Below are positions 8,931-18,907 of a stretch of DNA of 59,166 nt, in pieces (within the stretch, counting starts at the first letter, position 1; every line of letters starts with the position of its first letter). Position numbers and translations under genes: made by a program. The stretch covers positions 1 to 59,166 of the forward strand of contig NZ_RZIJ01000034.1 of the NCBI RefSeq assembly GCF_003989665.1, read 5' to 3'. This DNA comes from Azospirillum doebereinerae. Lineage in GTDB: Bacteria; Pseudomonadota; Alphaproteobacteria; Azospirillales; Azospirillaceae. Below the pieces are notes generated by a model. That model was not told the origin of the DNA, ran no database searches, and saw only the letters and a list, made by a program, of their open reading frames with translations.

Positions 8931-9761
8931 ATGGCCGAGACGCTGCATCCGGCCGAGGTCGCCAAGGGGGCCGAAGGGGCGGTCAAGGACGACGCCGACC
9001 CGAATTTCATGACCTCCCTGGCGCGGGGGCTGTCGGTGATCCGCGCCTTCACGGAACGCGAACCGAACCTGACCATCGCCGACATCGCCAAGATCACCGG
9101 CCTGCCGCGCGCGGCGGCGCGGCGCTGCCTGCTGACGCTGATGCAGCTCGGCTACGCCGGGTCGGACGGGCGGACCTTCTTCCTCAAGCCGAAGATCCTG
9201 GCGCTGGGCTATTCCTTCCTGTCCTCGGCGCCGCTGGCGACGATCCTCGACCCGCTGATCGAGCAGGTCAGCGGCGCCGTGCAGGAATCCTGCTCGGCCG
9301 CCGTGCTGGACGAGGACGAATTGGTCTACATCGCCCGCGCGGCGACCAAGCGGATAATGTCGGTCGGGCTGAACGTCGGCAGCCGCCTGCCGGCCTACTG
9401 CACCTCGATGGGGCGCGTGCTGCTGGCGGCGCTGCCGGAGGCGGAGCTGGACGCCTACCTTGCCCGCGTGGTCCTGAAGCCCTTCACCGAACGCACCATC
9501 GTCGCCGCCGATCCCCTCCGGCGCGAGCTGGAACGGGTGCGAGAGCGGGGATTCTCGCTGGTCGACCAGGAGCTTGAACTGGGGCTGCGCTCCATCGCCG
9601 TGCCGATCCGCGCGGCGTCGGGCGGGGTGGTCGCGGCGGTCAACGTCAGCGCCCAGGCCGCCCGCGTCACCTGCCCGGAGATGGAGGTGCAGTTCCTGCC
9701 CCGCCTGCTGCGCGCGGCGGAAGAGGCGCGGGTGCTGCTGGTGCGCTCGCGCGGGGTATAG
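8931..9761 (+). CDS. IclR-family regulator, PcaR/PobR-like
   Basis: 276 residues: an N-terminal winged helix (NFMTSLARGLSVIRAFTERE is typical of the PcaR/PcaU/PobR branch, with the recognition helix at GLPRAAARRCLLTL) and a GAF-like effector domain (about 100-270). GGGAG precedes the ATG. Relatives regulate protocatechuate or 4-hydroxybenzoate breakdown, but no aromatic ring-cleavage genes lie in this window, so its targets are elsewhere or different. The plus-strand neighbour is the hybrid kinase; a family-A repeat follows. Confidence 0.88.
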   Translation: MAETLHPAEVAKGAEGAVKDDADPNFMTSLARGLSVIRAFTEREPNLTIADIAKITGLPRAAARRCLLTLMQLGYAGSDGRTFFLKPKILALGYSFLSSAPLATILDPLIEQVSGAVQESCSAAVLDEDELVYIARAATKRIMSVGLNVGSRLPAYCTSMGRVLLAALPEAELDAYLARVVLKPFTERTIVAADPLRRELERVRERGFSLVDQELELGLRSIAVPIRAASGGVVAAVNVSAQAARVTCPEMEVQFLPRLLRAAEEARVLLVRSRGV

Positions 9762-9790
9762 GGGGGCTGGGTTTGGGTGCGGGTCCCGTT

Positions 9791-9900
9791 TGCCCCCTCC
9801 CCATCCCTCCCCCGCTTCGCGGGAGAGGGGGCCGGATGCTTGTCGGCGTTCGGCGGAGTTCCCTCTCCCGCCGAAGGCGGGGGAGGGTTAGGGAGGGGGC
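9791..9900. repeat. dispersed palindromic repeat, family A (copy 1)
   Basis: Outer arms GCCCCCTCCC / GGGAGGGGGC enclose two hairpins, CCCGC-TTC-GCGGG and CCCGCC-GAA-GGCGGG. It lies between the convergent IclR and DUF genes, where it could also end transcription from both sides. Other copies: 28037, 32664, 42001, 58541. Confidence 0.85.
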
Positions 9901-9922
9901 ACGCGGAGCTGCGCAATCCCGC

Positions 9923-10288
9923 TCAGGACGCCGCCACTCCGAACGGGTTGATCCGCCGCCAATCCGCCTCGACCTCCCGACGCAGCAACCGCCACACCAG
10001 CCACCCCATCCACCCGAAGCCCGTCCCCGCGATCACCGGCCGCAGCAGCCGGCGCGCGTCCTCCTCGTTCCGGCACCCCCAGGCCCCGGCGACGGCGAAC
10101 AGGTTGGGGCCGAAGCCCGGCGTCACCTCCCGCCGCAGGATCTCGTGCAGAACGGCCTCGTCGTAGCCGGACTCCGCCAGCACCCGCCGGATCCGCCCGT
10201 GGTCGGCGGCGTCGAGTTCGGTGTCGAGGAACAGCTCCCCCATCGCCAGCCAGACCGGCATTTGCCGCGCGATCTCCGCCGCGTCCAT
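9923..10288 (-). CDS. small conserved protein, DUF7079-like
   Basis: 121 residues from the ATG at 10288 (MDAAEIARQMPVWLAMGELF). The segment VWLAMGELFLDTELDAADHGRI and the later ILRREVTP...NLFAVAGAWG match the pattern I remember for DUF7079, a small soluble family of unknown function. The start is 8 bp downstream of the LysR stop, so the two probably form one transcript. The last third is Trp/Arg-rich. Confidence 0.65.
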   Translation of the reverse strand: MDAAEIARQMPVWLAMGELFLDTELDAADHGRIRRVLAESGYDEAVLHEILRREVTPGFGPNLFAVAGAWGCRNEEDARRLLRPVIAGTGFGWMGWLVWRLLRREVEADWRRINPFGVAAS

Positions 10289-10296
10289 ATGGGCGG

Positions 10297-11217
10297 TCAG
10301 ACCATCGTGTCGGGCGACAGGGCGGTCAGCGCCGAGCGGATCCGGGGCACCATGTGGTCGGCGAAGACCCGCACCTTGGCCGGCACCAGCGCCCGGTGCG
10401 GGTAGAGCACCGCCAGCATCACCGGCTCGGGCGGATGGTCGGGCAGGACGGGCACCAGGGCGCCGCTCGCCAGATGCTCGGCCACCTCCCACAGCGGCTT
10501 CATCGCGATGCCCCGGCCGTCCAGCGCCCAGCCGGTCAGCACGTCGCCGTCGTCGGCGTCGAAGCGGCCGGCGACCGACAGCTTCACCGGCTCGCCCTTG
10601 TCGAGCAGGGTCCATTGGAACTGCTGGGTGCCGGGAAAGCGCAGCAGCAGGCAGTTGTGGTCGGTCAGATCGGCCGGGGCCTGCGGGCGCCCGCGCTCCT
10701 CCAGATAGGACGGGGCGGCGACCAGCACGCGGCGCAGATCGGCGATCTTGCGGACGACGAAGCTGGAATCCTTCAGCGTCGCCATGCGGACGGCGACGTC
10801 CACCGCCTCGCGCAGCAGGTCGAGCAGATGGTCGGACAGCCGCAGCCGCACCTCGACCAGCGTGTTGGCGGCGCAGAATTCCGGGACCAGCGGCGCCAGG
10901 ATGCGCCGTCCGAAGCCCAGCGGCGCGGTGACCCGCACGCTGCCCGACGGCAGGGTCGATCCGGTGACGATGTTGCTGTGGGCGCGCTCCACCGCCTCCA
11001 GCACGTCGAGGCAGCCCTGGTAGAAGTCGACGCCGGCCTCGGTCGCCTGCAACTGCCGGGTCGTGCGGTTCAGCAGGCGGACGCCGAGATGGGTCTCCAA
11101 CTGCTGGATCCGGTGGCTGACCATCGCCGGGGACATGCGCAGATTGCGTCCGGCCGCCGACAGGCTGCCCAGCTCCACGACGCGGACGAAGATGCGCATG
11201 TTCTCAAGCAACGCCAT
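10297..11217 (-). CDS. LysR-family transcriptional regulator
   Basis: 306 residues. The winged helix (MALLENMRIFVRVVELGSLSA; recognition helix at MSPAMVSHRIQQLETHLG) and the effector domain starting GSVRVTAPLGFGRRILAPLV belong to the large CrgA/DsdC-like LysR branch. Same strand as, and 165 bp downstream of, gcl, but a hairpin (11337-11372) lies between them, so it is likely a separate unit. It precedes the DUF7079-like gene by 8 bp. Confidence 0.9.
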   Translation of the reverse strand: MALLENMRIFVRVVELGSLSAAGRNLRMSPAMVSHRIQQLETHLGVRLLNRTTRQLQATEAGVDFYQGCLDVLEAVERAHSNIVTGSTLPSGSVRVTAPLGFGRRILAPLVPEFCAANTLVEVRLRLSDHLLDLLREAVDVAVRMATLKDSSFVVRKIADLRRVLVAAPSYLEERGRPQAPADLTDHNCLLLRFPGTQQFQWTLLDKGEPVKLSVAGRFDADDGDVLTGWALDGRGIAMKPLWEVAEHLASGALVPVLPDHPPEPVMLAVLYPHRALVPAKVRVFADHMVPRIRSALTALSPDTMV

Positions 11218-11336
11218 GGTCGCGGAAACTCCCTGCCGGATCGGTCGGTTACGGTCAGGGCAAGGCTAGCACGGCGCGGCGTGCGCTGGGAATTTCGGCG
11301 GTCGGTCGGATAAGGCGTCGTCGGGTGGAAAGCGGT

Positions 11337-11372
11337 GGGGCGCCGGGGAGGTCCCCGTCTCCCGGGCGCCCC
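11337..11372 (-). terminator. hairpin after gcl
   Basis: Arms of 14 bp (11337-11350 and 11359-11372, one mismatch) around an 8-base loop start 11 bp beyond the gcl stop on the minus strand. The stem is very GC-rich but lacks a T-run, so it is a weak intrinsic terminator or a Rho/mRNA-end hairpin. Confidence 0.55.
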
Positions 11373-11382
11373 GCTCCTCCCT

Positions 11383-13152
<1,770 letters not shown>

Positions 13153-13289
13153 CGCTCGGCTCCTCACTGAAACTCGAAGTGTTCGTGAGGACAGCTAAGC
13201 GGCGGATCGTCCGCACGGCAAACCAATGGGATGGCTTTTCCGCAGGCTGGAAAGCGGGCGGGGCGGGGGGTGCGCGAAGGGGGTGGCGG

Positions 13290-13637
13290 TCAGCTCCCCC
13301 GGTAGGTCGAGTAGGCCCAGGGGGAGACCAGCAGCGGCACGTGGTAATGCTGCGCGGCGTCGGCGACGCCGAAGCGCAGCGGCACGTCCTCCAGGAAGTT
13401 CACGCCGTCGCCGGTGACCCCTTGGGCGCGGAAATACTCGGCCACGAAGAACAGCAGCTCGTAGCGGCCGGGCTTGAAGGCGTCGCCCTGCAAGGCCGGG
13501 GCGTCGAGGCGGCCGTCGGCGTTGGTGCGGAACTCGCCCAGCACGGCGCCGCCGTCGAGATCGGTCAGGACGATCCGCATGCCGGGCGCCGGGCGGCCGG
13601 CGGCGATGTCGAGGACGTGCGTCGTCAGGCGGCCCAT
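13290..13637 (-). CDS. uraH: 5-hydroxyisourate hydrolase
   Basis: 115 residues, a transthyretin-like protein. The N-terminal GRLTTHVLDIAAGRPAPGM carries the His of the active site, Arg is found at the FRTNADGR segment, and the C-terminal YSTYRGS is the family signature (Y-R-G-S). It opens the ring of 5-hydroxyisourate made from urate, giving OHCU for UraD. Start at 13637 has AGGAG 9 bases upstream. It is divergent from puuE across 178 bp. No uricase gene is in the window, so the step before it is encoded elsewhere. Confidence 0.95.
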   Translation of the reverse strand: MGRLTTHVLDIAAGRPAPGMRIVLTDLDGGAVLGEFRTNADGRLDAPALQGDAFKPGRYELLFFVAEYFRAQGVTGDGVNFLEDVPLRFGVADAAQHYHVPLLVSPWAYSTYRGS

Positions 13638-13815
13638 GGCGGAGTGCTCCTGTCTGGAAAAGGCATTCGGCGCCACGGTAGACCGCGCCCGACGGCCCCG
13701 CCACCCCGGAAAATCTGGAAACTGTCTTCGGCCCGAGCAGGGGACGGGATGGATTGAAGTGCCCGTGCCGCTTGCTTTAGCGTGGAAACGCCCGAGCGAA
13801 CCGGAGACACCCGCC

Positions 13816-14730
13816 ATGACGACCGAGAGCTACCCCCGCGACATGATCGGCTACGGCGCCACGCCGCCGCACGCCAACTGGCCGGGCGGGGCACGGGTCG
13901 CGGTGCAGTTCGTCATCAACTACGAGGAGGGCGGCGAGAACTGCGTCCTGCACGGCGACGCCGCCTCGGAAGCCTTTCTGTCGGAGATCGTCGGCGCCCA
14001 GCCGATCCCCGGCGCCCGCCACATGAACATGGAATCGATCTACGAGTACGGGTCGCGCGCCGGGTTCTGGCGACTGCACCGGATGTTCACGGAACGCGGG
14101 ATGCCGGTCACCGTCTACGGCGTCGCCATGGCGCTGGAGCGCAACCCGGGGATCGTCGCCGCCATGAAGGACGCGGGCTGGGAGATCGCCACTCATGGCT
14201 GGCGCTGGATCGACTACCAGCATCTTCCCAAGGAGGTCGAGCGCGAGCACCTGCTGCGCGCCATCGAGGTTCACACCCGTGTCACCGGATCGCGCCCGCT
14301 CGGCTGGTACCTCGGCCGGTGCAGCCCGAACACCTGGGCGCTGGTCGCCGAGGAGGGCGGCTTCCTCTACAACGCCGATTCCTACGCCGACGACCTGCCC
14401 TATTGGGACACCAGCCACGGGCGCCCGCAGCTGATCGTGCCCTACACGCTGGACGCCAACGACATGCGCTTCGCGACCAACCAGGGCTTCAACTCCGGCG
14501 ACCAGTTCTTCGCCTACCTCAAGGACAGCTTCGACGTGCTCTACGCCGAGGGCGACACCAGCCCGAAGATGATGTCCATCGGCCTGCACTGCCGGCTGGT
14601 CGGGCGTCCCGGCCGGGCGGCGGCGCTGGGCCGTTTCCTGGATTACGTGAAGGGGCACGACAAGGCCTGGGTCGCGACCCGGCTCGACATCGCCCGCCAC
14701 TGGATCGCCGAACATCCCCATTCTTCCTGA
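13816..14730 (+). CDS. puuE: PuuE-type allantoinase (polysaccharide-deacetylase fold)
   Basis: 304 residues of the metal-independent allantoinase family: GYGATPPHANWPGGARVAVQ at the start, INYEEGGE in place of the usual metal-binding Asp-Asp motif of deacetylases, ATHGWRWIDYQ, and SIGLHCRLVGRPGRA near the C-terminus. It hydrolyses (S)-allantoin to allantoate. GGAG lies 10 bases before the ATG. The stop is 15 bp from uraD, so they form an operon, and uraH is divergent. The product route ends in glyoxylate, ammonia and urea. Confidence 0.95.
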   Translation: MTTESYPRDMIGYGATPPHANWPGGARVAVQFVINYEEGGENCVLHGDAASEAFLSEIVGAQPIPGARHMNMESIYEYGSRAGFWRLHRMFTERGMPVTVYGVAMALERNPGIVAAMKDAGWEIATHGWRWIDYQHLPKEVEREHLLRAIEVHTRVTGSRPLGWYLGRCSPNTWALVAEEGGFLYNADSYADDLPYWDTSHGRPQLIVPYTLDANDMRFATNQGFNSGDQFFAYLKDSFDVLYAEGDTSPKMMSIGLHCRLVGRPGRAAALGRFLDYVKGHDKAWVATRLDIARHWIAEHPHSS

Positions 14731-14745
14731 CCGGAGCCGACCCGC

Positions 14746-15258
14746 ATGCCGCACAGCCTGGACGATCTCAACCGCATGGACCGCGCCGCCTTCGTCGCGG
14801 CGCTGGGCGCCGTGTTCGAGGACAGCCCCTGGGTCGCGGAGGCCGCCTGGGACCGCCGCCCCTTCGCCGGCAAGGAGGAGTTGCGCGCGGCGATGACCGC
14901 CATCGTCCGCGAGTCCGGACCGGAGCGGCAGCGCGCCCTGATCCTCTCGCACCCGGATCTGGCCGACAAGGCGACCCGCCCGGCCAACCTGACCGCCTTC
15001 TCGCAGACCGAACAGGCCCGCGCCGGCCTGAACGAGCTGACCGAGGAGGAGATCCAGGAGCAGCGCGCGCTCAACCGAGCCTACCGCGCGCGCTTCGGCT
15101 TCCCCTTCATCATGGCGGTGCGGTTCAGCACCCGGCCGGAGATTCTCCAGGGCATGCGCGAGCGCGTGGCCAACGACCCGGCGGTGGAGTTCGGCCGCGC
15201 GCTGGAGGAGATCTACAAGATCGCCGGGTTCCGGCTGGACGATCTGGTCGTGGGTTAA
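14746..15258 (+). CDS. uraD: OHCU decarboxylase
   Basis: 170 residues, the standard length. Conserved boxes: LSHPDL with the catalytic His, EQARAGLNELTEEE, and LNRAYRARFGFPFI (substrate pocket). It decarboxylates 2-oxo-4-hydroxy-4-carboxy-5-ureidoimidazoline to (S)-allantoin, so it acts between UraH and PuuE. It lies 15 bp after puuE and is followed by a family-B repeat that separates it from the convergent unknown gene pair. Confidence 0.95.
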   Translation: MPHSLDDLNRMDRAAFVAALGAVFEDSPWVAEAAWDRRPFAGKEELRAAMTAIVRESGPERQRALILSHPDLADKATRPANLTAFSQTEQARAGLNELTEEEIQEQRALNRAYRARFGFPFIMAVRFSTRPEILQGMRERVANDPAVEFGRALEEIYKIAGFRLDDLVVG

Positions 15259-15308
15259 GGTTTTCACACAGTCCGCATCTGCGGGAAGCATGTGGTTTTT
15301 GACTGCAT

Positions 15309-15419
15309 GAAGCCCCTCTCCCCTTGCGGGAGAGGGGTTGGGGTGAGGGGACGCAAGCTTCCGCCTTCGGCGGAACACCCCTCATCCCAACCCTTCTCCC
15401 ACAAGGGGAGAAGGGCTTT
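15309..15419. repeat. dispersed palindromic repeat, family B (copy 1)
   Basis: Outer arms AGCCCCTCTCCCCTTGCGGG / AAGGGGAGAAGGGCTT, each with its own small stem, and a central hairpin CCGCC-TTCG-GCGG (about 15361-15373) capped by a UUCG tetraloop. It lies between convergent genes and may act as a bidirectional terminator. Other copies: 37060 and 45587. Confidence 0.85.
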
Positions 15420-15434
15420 GGAAAGCGCGGGACC

Positions 15435-16817
15435 TCAGTCGTCGTAGCGGCCGGCGGTGGAGGCCATGATGGCGAGGCGCAGGGATTCGGCCTTGCCCGG
15501 ACCGGCGACCATCTCCAGCAGGCGCAGGACGTAGTACAGGTTCGTCTCCGCCGCGTCGGCGTCGTCGGGATGGGCCATCAGGCGCGGGTAGGCGTCCAGC
15601 AGGGCTTGGGCCTGCTCGATCAGCCCGTTGCCCATCGCCTTCAGCGTGTCGTCCACCGGCTGTTGCAGGCCCAGAGCCTCGGCCAGACCGGCGCTGCGGC
15701 GCAGGGCGCGGGCGTGGTCCTCGGCGGCGATCTGCGCCGGCTCGTCCACCACCGGCGGTCCGGCCAGGGGCGGGGCGGGGACGGCGGACAGGATGCCCGT
15801 CGCGGCGGTCTTCAGCACCGATCCGCTCACCATCGCGCCGACCGCCCGCTTCACCGCGTCCAACCGGCCCCGGTAGGCCGGGTCGCTGCGCCGCTCCATC
15901 GCCGCGCCGGTCGCGGTCACGCTGGCGAGCAGTTGCTCGGCCAGGACGACGGCCTCCTCGGGCGGGATCGGGGGGGCGTCGCCGGCGCCGTCCGGCCGCG
16001 CGATGCGCTCCTCCAGATGACCGACCACCAGACCGCCGAGCCTGCTGAGGATCGCCGGCAGATCGCGTTTGGCCCGGCCGAGGTCGAGGTCGGGCAACAC
16101 CGTCAGCAGATCGGCCGGGGTGGCCAGCCGCGCGGCGGCGATCCGCAGCAGGCCATAGACCGTGTCCGGCGCCTGCCGCGCCGCCGCCTGGGCCGCCCGC
16201 TCGATGGCGTCGGTGTGCTCCTCCTCCAGCGCCGGCACCGGCTTGGGCGACAGGTCGCTCTTCAGCGCCTCGACGATCAGGCCGATGTCGAGAAGCCCGG
16301 CGATCTCCTCCACTTGGCGCCGCAGCGGTGCGTCGCCGCGCAAGGACCCGTTCTCGGCGGCGGCGGCGTGCAGGATGCCGGCGGCCATCGGCCACAGGAC
16401 CCGCCCGATGTTCAGCAGGGCGTTGCGGTTTCCCGGCGCCGTCTCCCGCACCTGATGGTCGAGCTGCTCGAAGGCCGCTTGGTCGGCGCGCTCGGCGACC
16501 AGCCGCCACACCGGCTCGATGGTCCGCCGCTCGATCCGGCCGAGCGGCTGCTCCACCTTGCCGCGGCCGCCGGGGCTCTCCAGCACGTCCTCGAACGGCA
16601 TGCACAGCACGCGCTTCAAGGTTGGCCGCCGGTCGGGGCGGGTCTGGATCAGGCGCGGGCGGATGGTGGCGAAGGTCTGGCGCACGTCGGGATGGTCGCG
16701 CACCCGCTCCAGCAGCCGGACGACCTCGGCGAACTTCTCGTCGGGGATGTCCAGCAGCTTGGTCTCAAGGGCTGGCGGCAGACCGGGGATGCCCGCCTTT
16801 TCAGGCGGTTCGGTCAT
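15435..16817 (-). CDS. unknown protein, second gene of a two-gene unit
   Basis: 460 residues from the ATG at 16817 (MTEPPEKAGIPGLPPALETK). ATGA overlap (4 bp) with the upstream gene shows translational coupling. The protein looks soluble and mainly alpha-helical, rich in Ala/Leu/Arg/Glu, without signal peptide or membrane segment. No catalytic motif or family is recognised. Base composition and codon use match the neighbours, so there is no sign of recent transfer. Confidence 0.75.
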   Translation of the reverse strand: MTEPPEKAGIPGLPPALETKLLDIPDEKFAEVVRLLERVRDHPDVRQTFATIRPRLIQTRPDRRPTLKRVLCMPFEDVLESPGGRGKVEQPLGRIERRTIEPVWRLVAERADQAAFEQLDHQVRETAPGNRNALLNIGRVLWPMAAGILHAAAAENGSLRGDAPLRRQVEEIAGLLDIGLIVEALKSDLSPKPVPALEEEHTDAIERAAQAAARQAPDTVYGLLRIAAARLATPADLLTVLPDLDLGRAKRDLPAILSRLGGLVVGHLEERIARPDGAGDAPPIPPEEAVVLAEQLLASVTATGAAMERRSDPAYRGRLDAVKRAVGAMVSGSVLKTAATGILSAVPAPPLAGPPVVDEPAQIAAEDHARALRRSAGLAEALGLQQPVDDTLKAMGNGLIEQAQALLDAYPRLMAHPDDADAAETNLYYVLRLLEMVAGPGKAESLRLAIMASTAGRYDD

Positions 16818-17929
16818 GGGGAGCGGGCCTTCAGCGCCTCGATCCGGCGGATGGCTTCCAGATCCATGGCGCCGGTGCGCCAATCCTCCAGCGCGCGGAC
16901 CGAGCGGCGCTGGCTGGAGGAGGAGACGCGCTTGGCGTCGCCGATCAGGTCGCGGCTGCTTTCCTGCCGGGGCAGCAGGGGCAGGATGCGGAACAGGTCG
17001 TTGATGGTCGCCGCCTGCTGGTGGCTGTCCTCGCTCTGCGCGACGTCCCAGGCGCCGGTGATGTGCGACCAGCCGTCGAGCAGCCACGCCAGACGGGTCG
17101 CGTGGTCGCGGATGCGGAGCATCTCGTTGTCCCAATCCCGCATCAGCGGGCCGATGGCCTCGATCCGCCGCTGGAAATCCCGGACCACCGTCTCGCCGAT
17201 GCCGATGGTGTGCTGCGCGACCTCGGCGCAGAACAACGCGACGGGGGAGGTGTCGCTCGGCACCGCCTCCGCCCAGTCCTCCATCCCCTTCTTGAAGATC
17301 TTGAGGTCGCTCAGGCAGCGCAGCAGGCGGCCCGGCCGGGGCGACTGCGCCAGCCCGACCGGCGAGGCCACGTCGGCGATCTCCGCCAGCCGCGCGTAGA
17401 GCACCGTGGCGTCGAGCCGCAGGCTGCCGGCCGCCCGCGTCATCAACTGGCGGGTCAGGCGCTGGCCCTCCTCGGTTCCGATGCCGGCCTTCAGCATGTC
17501 GGGCGATTCCAGCCCGACCGCCTTCAGGATCGCCAGGATCAGCAGGTAATGGGTGAGGGTGCCCTGCTCCTCGTCCTCGTCCAAGGCGCGGCGGGCGGCC
17601 TGCGCCGCCTGCGGTCCGGCCAGGCCCCGCCGCGCCGCCTTCAGCGTCGCCCGGCGGATCTCGTGGGGGGAGCAGGATTCCTCGTTGACGATCAGCTCGT
17701 GCAGGTAGCGGTCGTGCATGGTCATGGTGACCATCTCCGGCACCGCCTTCCAGGCGACGACGTAGATGCCGGCGCCCTGGGACAGGCTCGGGATCAGCAC
17801 CTCCAGCTTGGAGCGCTCGCCCCGACGCACCCGCGTCTGCGACAGAAGGGGAGTCGTGAAGGCCACGGCGGCCCCCCGCTCCTCGAAGGTCGACGGCGCG
17901 TATTCGGTCGCACCCCTCAACATGCTCAC
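16814..17929 (-). CDS. unknown protein, first gene of a two-gene unit
   Basis: 371 residues from a GTG at 17929 (MSMLRGATEYAPSTFEERG); an ATG at 17923 is the alternative. The N-terminal part (about 15-65, VAFTTPLLSQTRVRRGERSK then VLIPSLSQGAGIYVVAWKAV) looks beta-rich and the rest helical, including a MHDRYLHELI segment near residue 72. No membrane segment. I do not recognise a family. It overlaps the next gene by 4 bp, so the two products probably act together. Upstream is a 573-bp gene-free stretch. Confidence 0.72.
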   Translation of the reverse strand: MSMLRGATEYAPSTFEERGAAVAFTTPLLSQTRVRRGERSKLEVLIPSLSQGAGIYVVAWKAVPEMVTMTMHDRYLHELIVNEESCSPHEIRRATLKAARRGLAGPQAAQAARRALDEDEEQGTLTHYLLILAILKAVGLESPDMLKAGIGTEEGQRLTRQLMTRAAGSLRLDATVLYARLAEIADVASPVGLAQSPRPGRLLRCLSDLKIFKKGMEDWAEAVPSDTSPVALFCAEVAQHTIGIGETVVRDFQRRIEAIGPLMRDWDNEMLRIRDHATRLAWLLDGWSHITGAWDVAQSEDSHQQAATINDLFRILPLLPRQESSRDLIGDAKRVSSSSQRRSVRALEDWRTGAMDLEAIRRIEALKARSP

Positions 17930-18502
17930 CGTCCCAGATCAAGCTGTGCCGCGCCCCGATCGTTCGCCTCGCCAACCAGCGGTGGCGCCCGATCCCCAGG
18001 GGAGATATTATTATCGATCCGAAAGGAAAGCGTTGGGGTGGAATTGCGCTAAATTGCGTCGATTTGCCACGGGGTTCGGCGGTTCGATTCATTCGGGTGC
18101 GCGCGTCCTGGTCTTGACCGCCGACCCGCGAGTGTTTCGGTCACGAACCTTCGCTGGGATCTTTCATTATCTTTCTGCTGTCCTTTCCGGATCGGCAAGG
18201 TCCGGAAGCCGATTCGTGCTGACTATCGCTGCGCTCCCAGGGCCACGGACTCCGGGAGCGCTGGGAGGGGAAGCGGTTTGAGACACGGATGAACACGGAT
18301 CAAAGCTCCTCTTTCGCTTGGCATCCATCCGTGCGCCGGCAACGCCGGCATCCGTGTTCATCCGTGTCAAAATCGACTTGCGGGGGCGTCTTGTTGATCG
18401 GGCTTCGACGCTCTGTCCATGTGCCGAAGGGCTTGCGCTTTGCGCGGCGGGACGACACTTTGGGCGCCTCGCGATGGTCGCGGCGAAACGGGAGTGGCAA
18501 GG
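17930..18502. other. 573-bp gene-free region
   Basis: This AT-richer stretch should hold the promoter of the unknown pair on the left (an AT patch around 18005-18020) and that of the lumazine-synthase-like gene on the right. It also holds overlapping inverted repeats at 18231-18267 (GCGCTCCC / GGGAGCGC) and the 19-bp-armed ATCCGTG element (18282-18368). No convincing gene or riboswitch was seen. Confidence 0.5.
18282..18368. repeat. 87-bp palindromic element with 19-bp perfect arms
   Basis: GACACGGATGAACACGGAT (18282-18300) is perfectly inverted at 18350-18368. Each arm itself contains two copies of the ATCCGTG heptamer on one strand, and another copy lies in the loop, next to a GCCGGC-AAC-GCCGGC hairpin. 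It differs from repeat families A and B. Confidence 0.75.
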
Positions 18503-18907
18503 GTGAAGAACATCGGCATCGTGCTCGGACGGTTCCACCGCCGTGAGGTCGAGGAAATGCTGGACGAGGCGCGCGCCGTGGCCGCCCGCCGGCAGCTCGG
18601 CATCGTCGCGGAGGTGTGGGTTCCGGGTTCCATGGAAAAGCCGCTGGCGATCAAGCGCCTGCTGCTGCGCGACGACGTGGCCGGCGCGGTGGCGCTCGGC
18701 ATCATCGAGCGCGGCGAGACCGAGCACGGCAACGTCATGGGTCACGCCGTCATCAAGAGCCTGATCGACCTCCAGCTCGAATTCCTCAAGCCGGTCGGCG
18801 TCGGCATCCTCGGGCCGGGCATCAACCCGTCGCAAATCCCGCCGCGCACCCGCCCCTACGCGGCGGCGGCGGTCGAGGCGGTGGCGGAGCTGCTGGCCGG
18901 CGCCTAA
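18503..18907 (+). CDS. ribH: lumazine-synthase family protein (archaeal-like)
   Basis: 134 residues from a GTG at 18503, picked because GGAG is 8 bases upstream and homology starts at KNIGIVLGRF. It has the lumazine synthase layout: GRFH near the N-terminus, VPGSMEKPLAIKRLL, the GETEH box with the catalytic-type His, and a C-terminal arginine (IPPRTRPY). The GETEH box and ILGPGIN resemble archaeal RibH more than the usual bacterial GETTHFDYV. The canonical role is condensing ribityl-aminouracil with dihydroxybutanone phosphate in riboflavin synthesis. No other rib gene is nearby, so it may be a second, specialised copy. The stop overlaps the convergent benE by 4 bp. Confidence 0.78.
   Translation: MKNIGIVLGRFHRREVEEMLDEARAVAARRQLGIVAEVWVPGSMEKPLAIKRLLLRDDVAGAVALGIIERGETEHGNVMGHAVIKSLIDLQLEFLKPVGVGILGPGINPSQIPPRTRPYAAAAVEAVAELLAGA

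Noticed and set aside
18904..18907. 4-bp overlap of ribH-like and benE as evidence of an operon
   Set aside because: The genes are convergent, so the overlap does not imply co-transcription.
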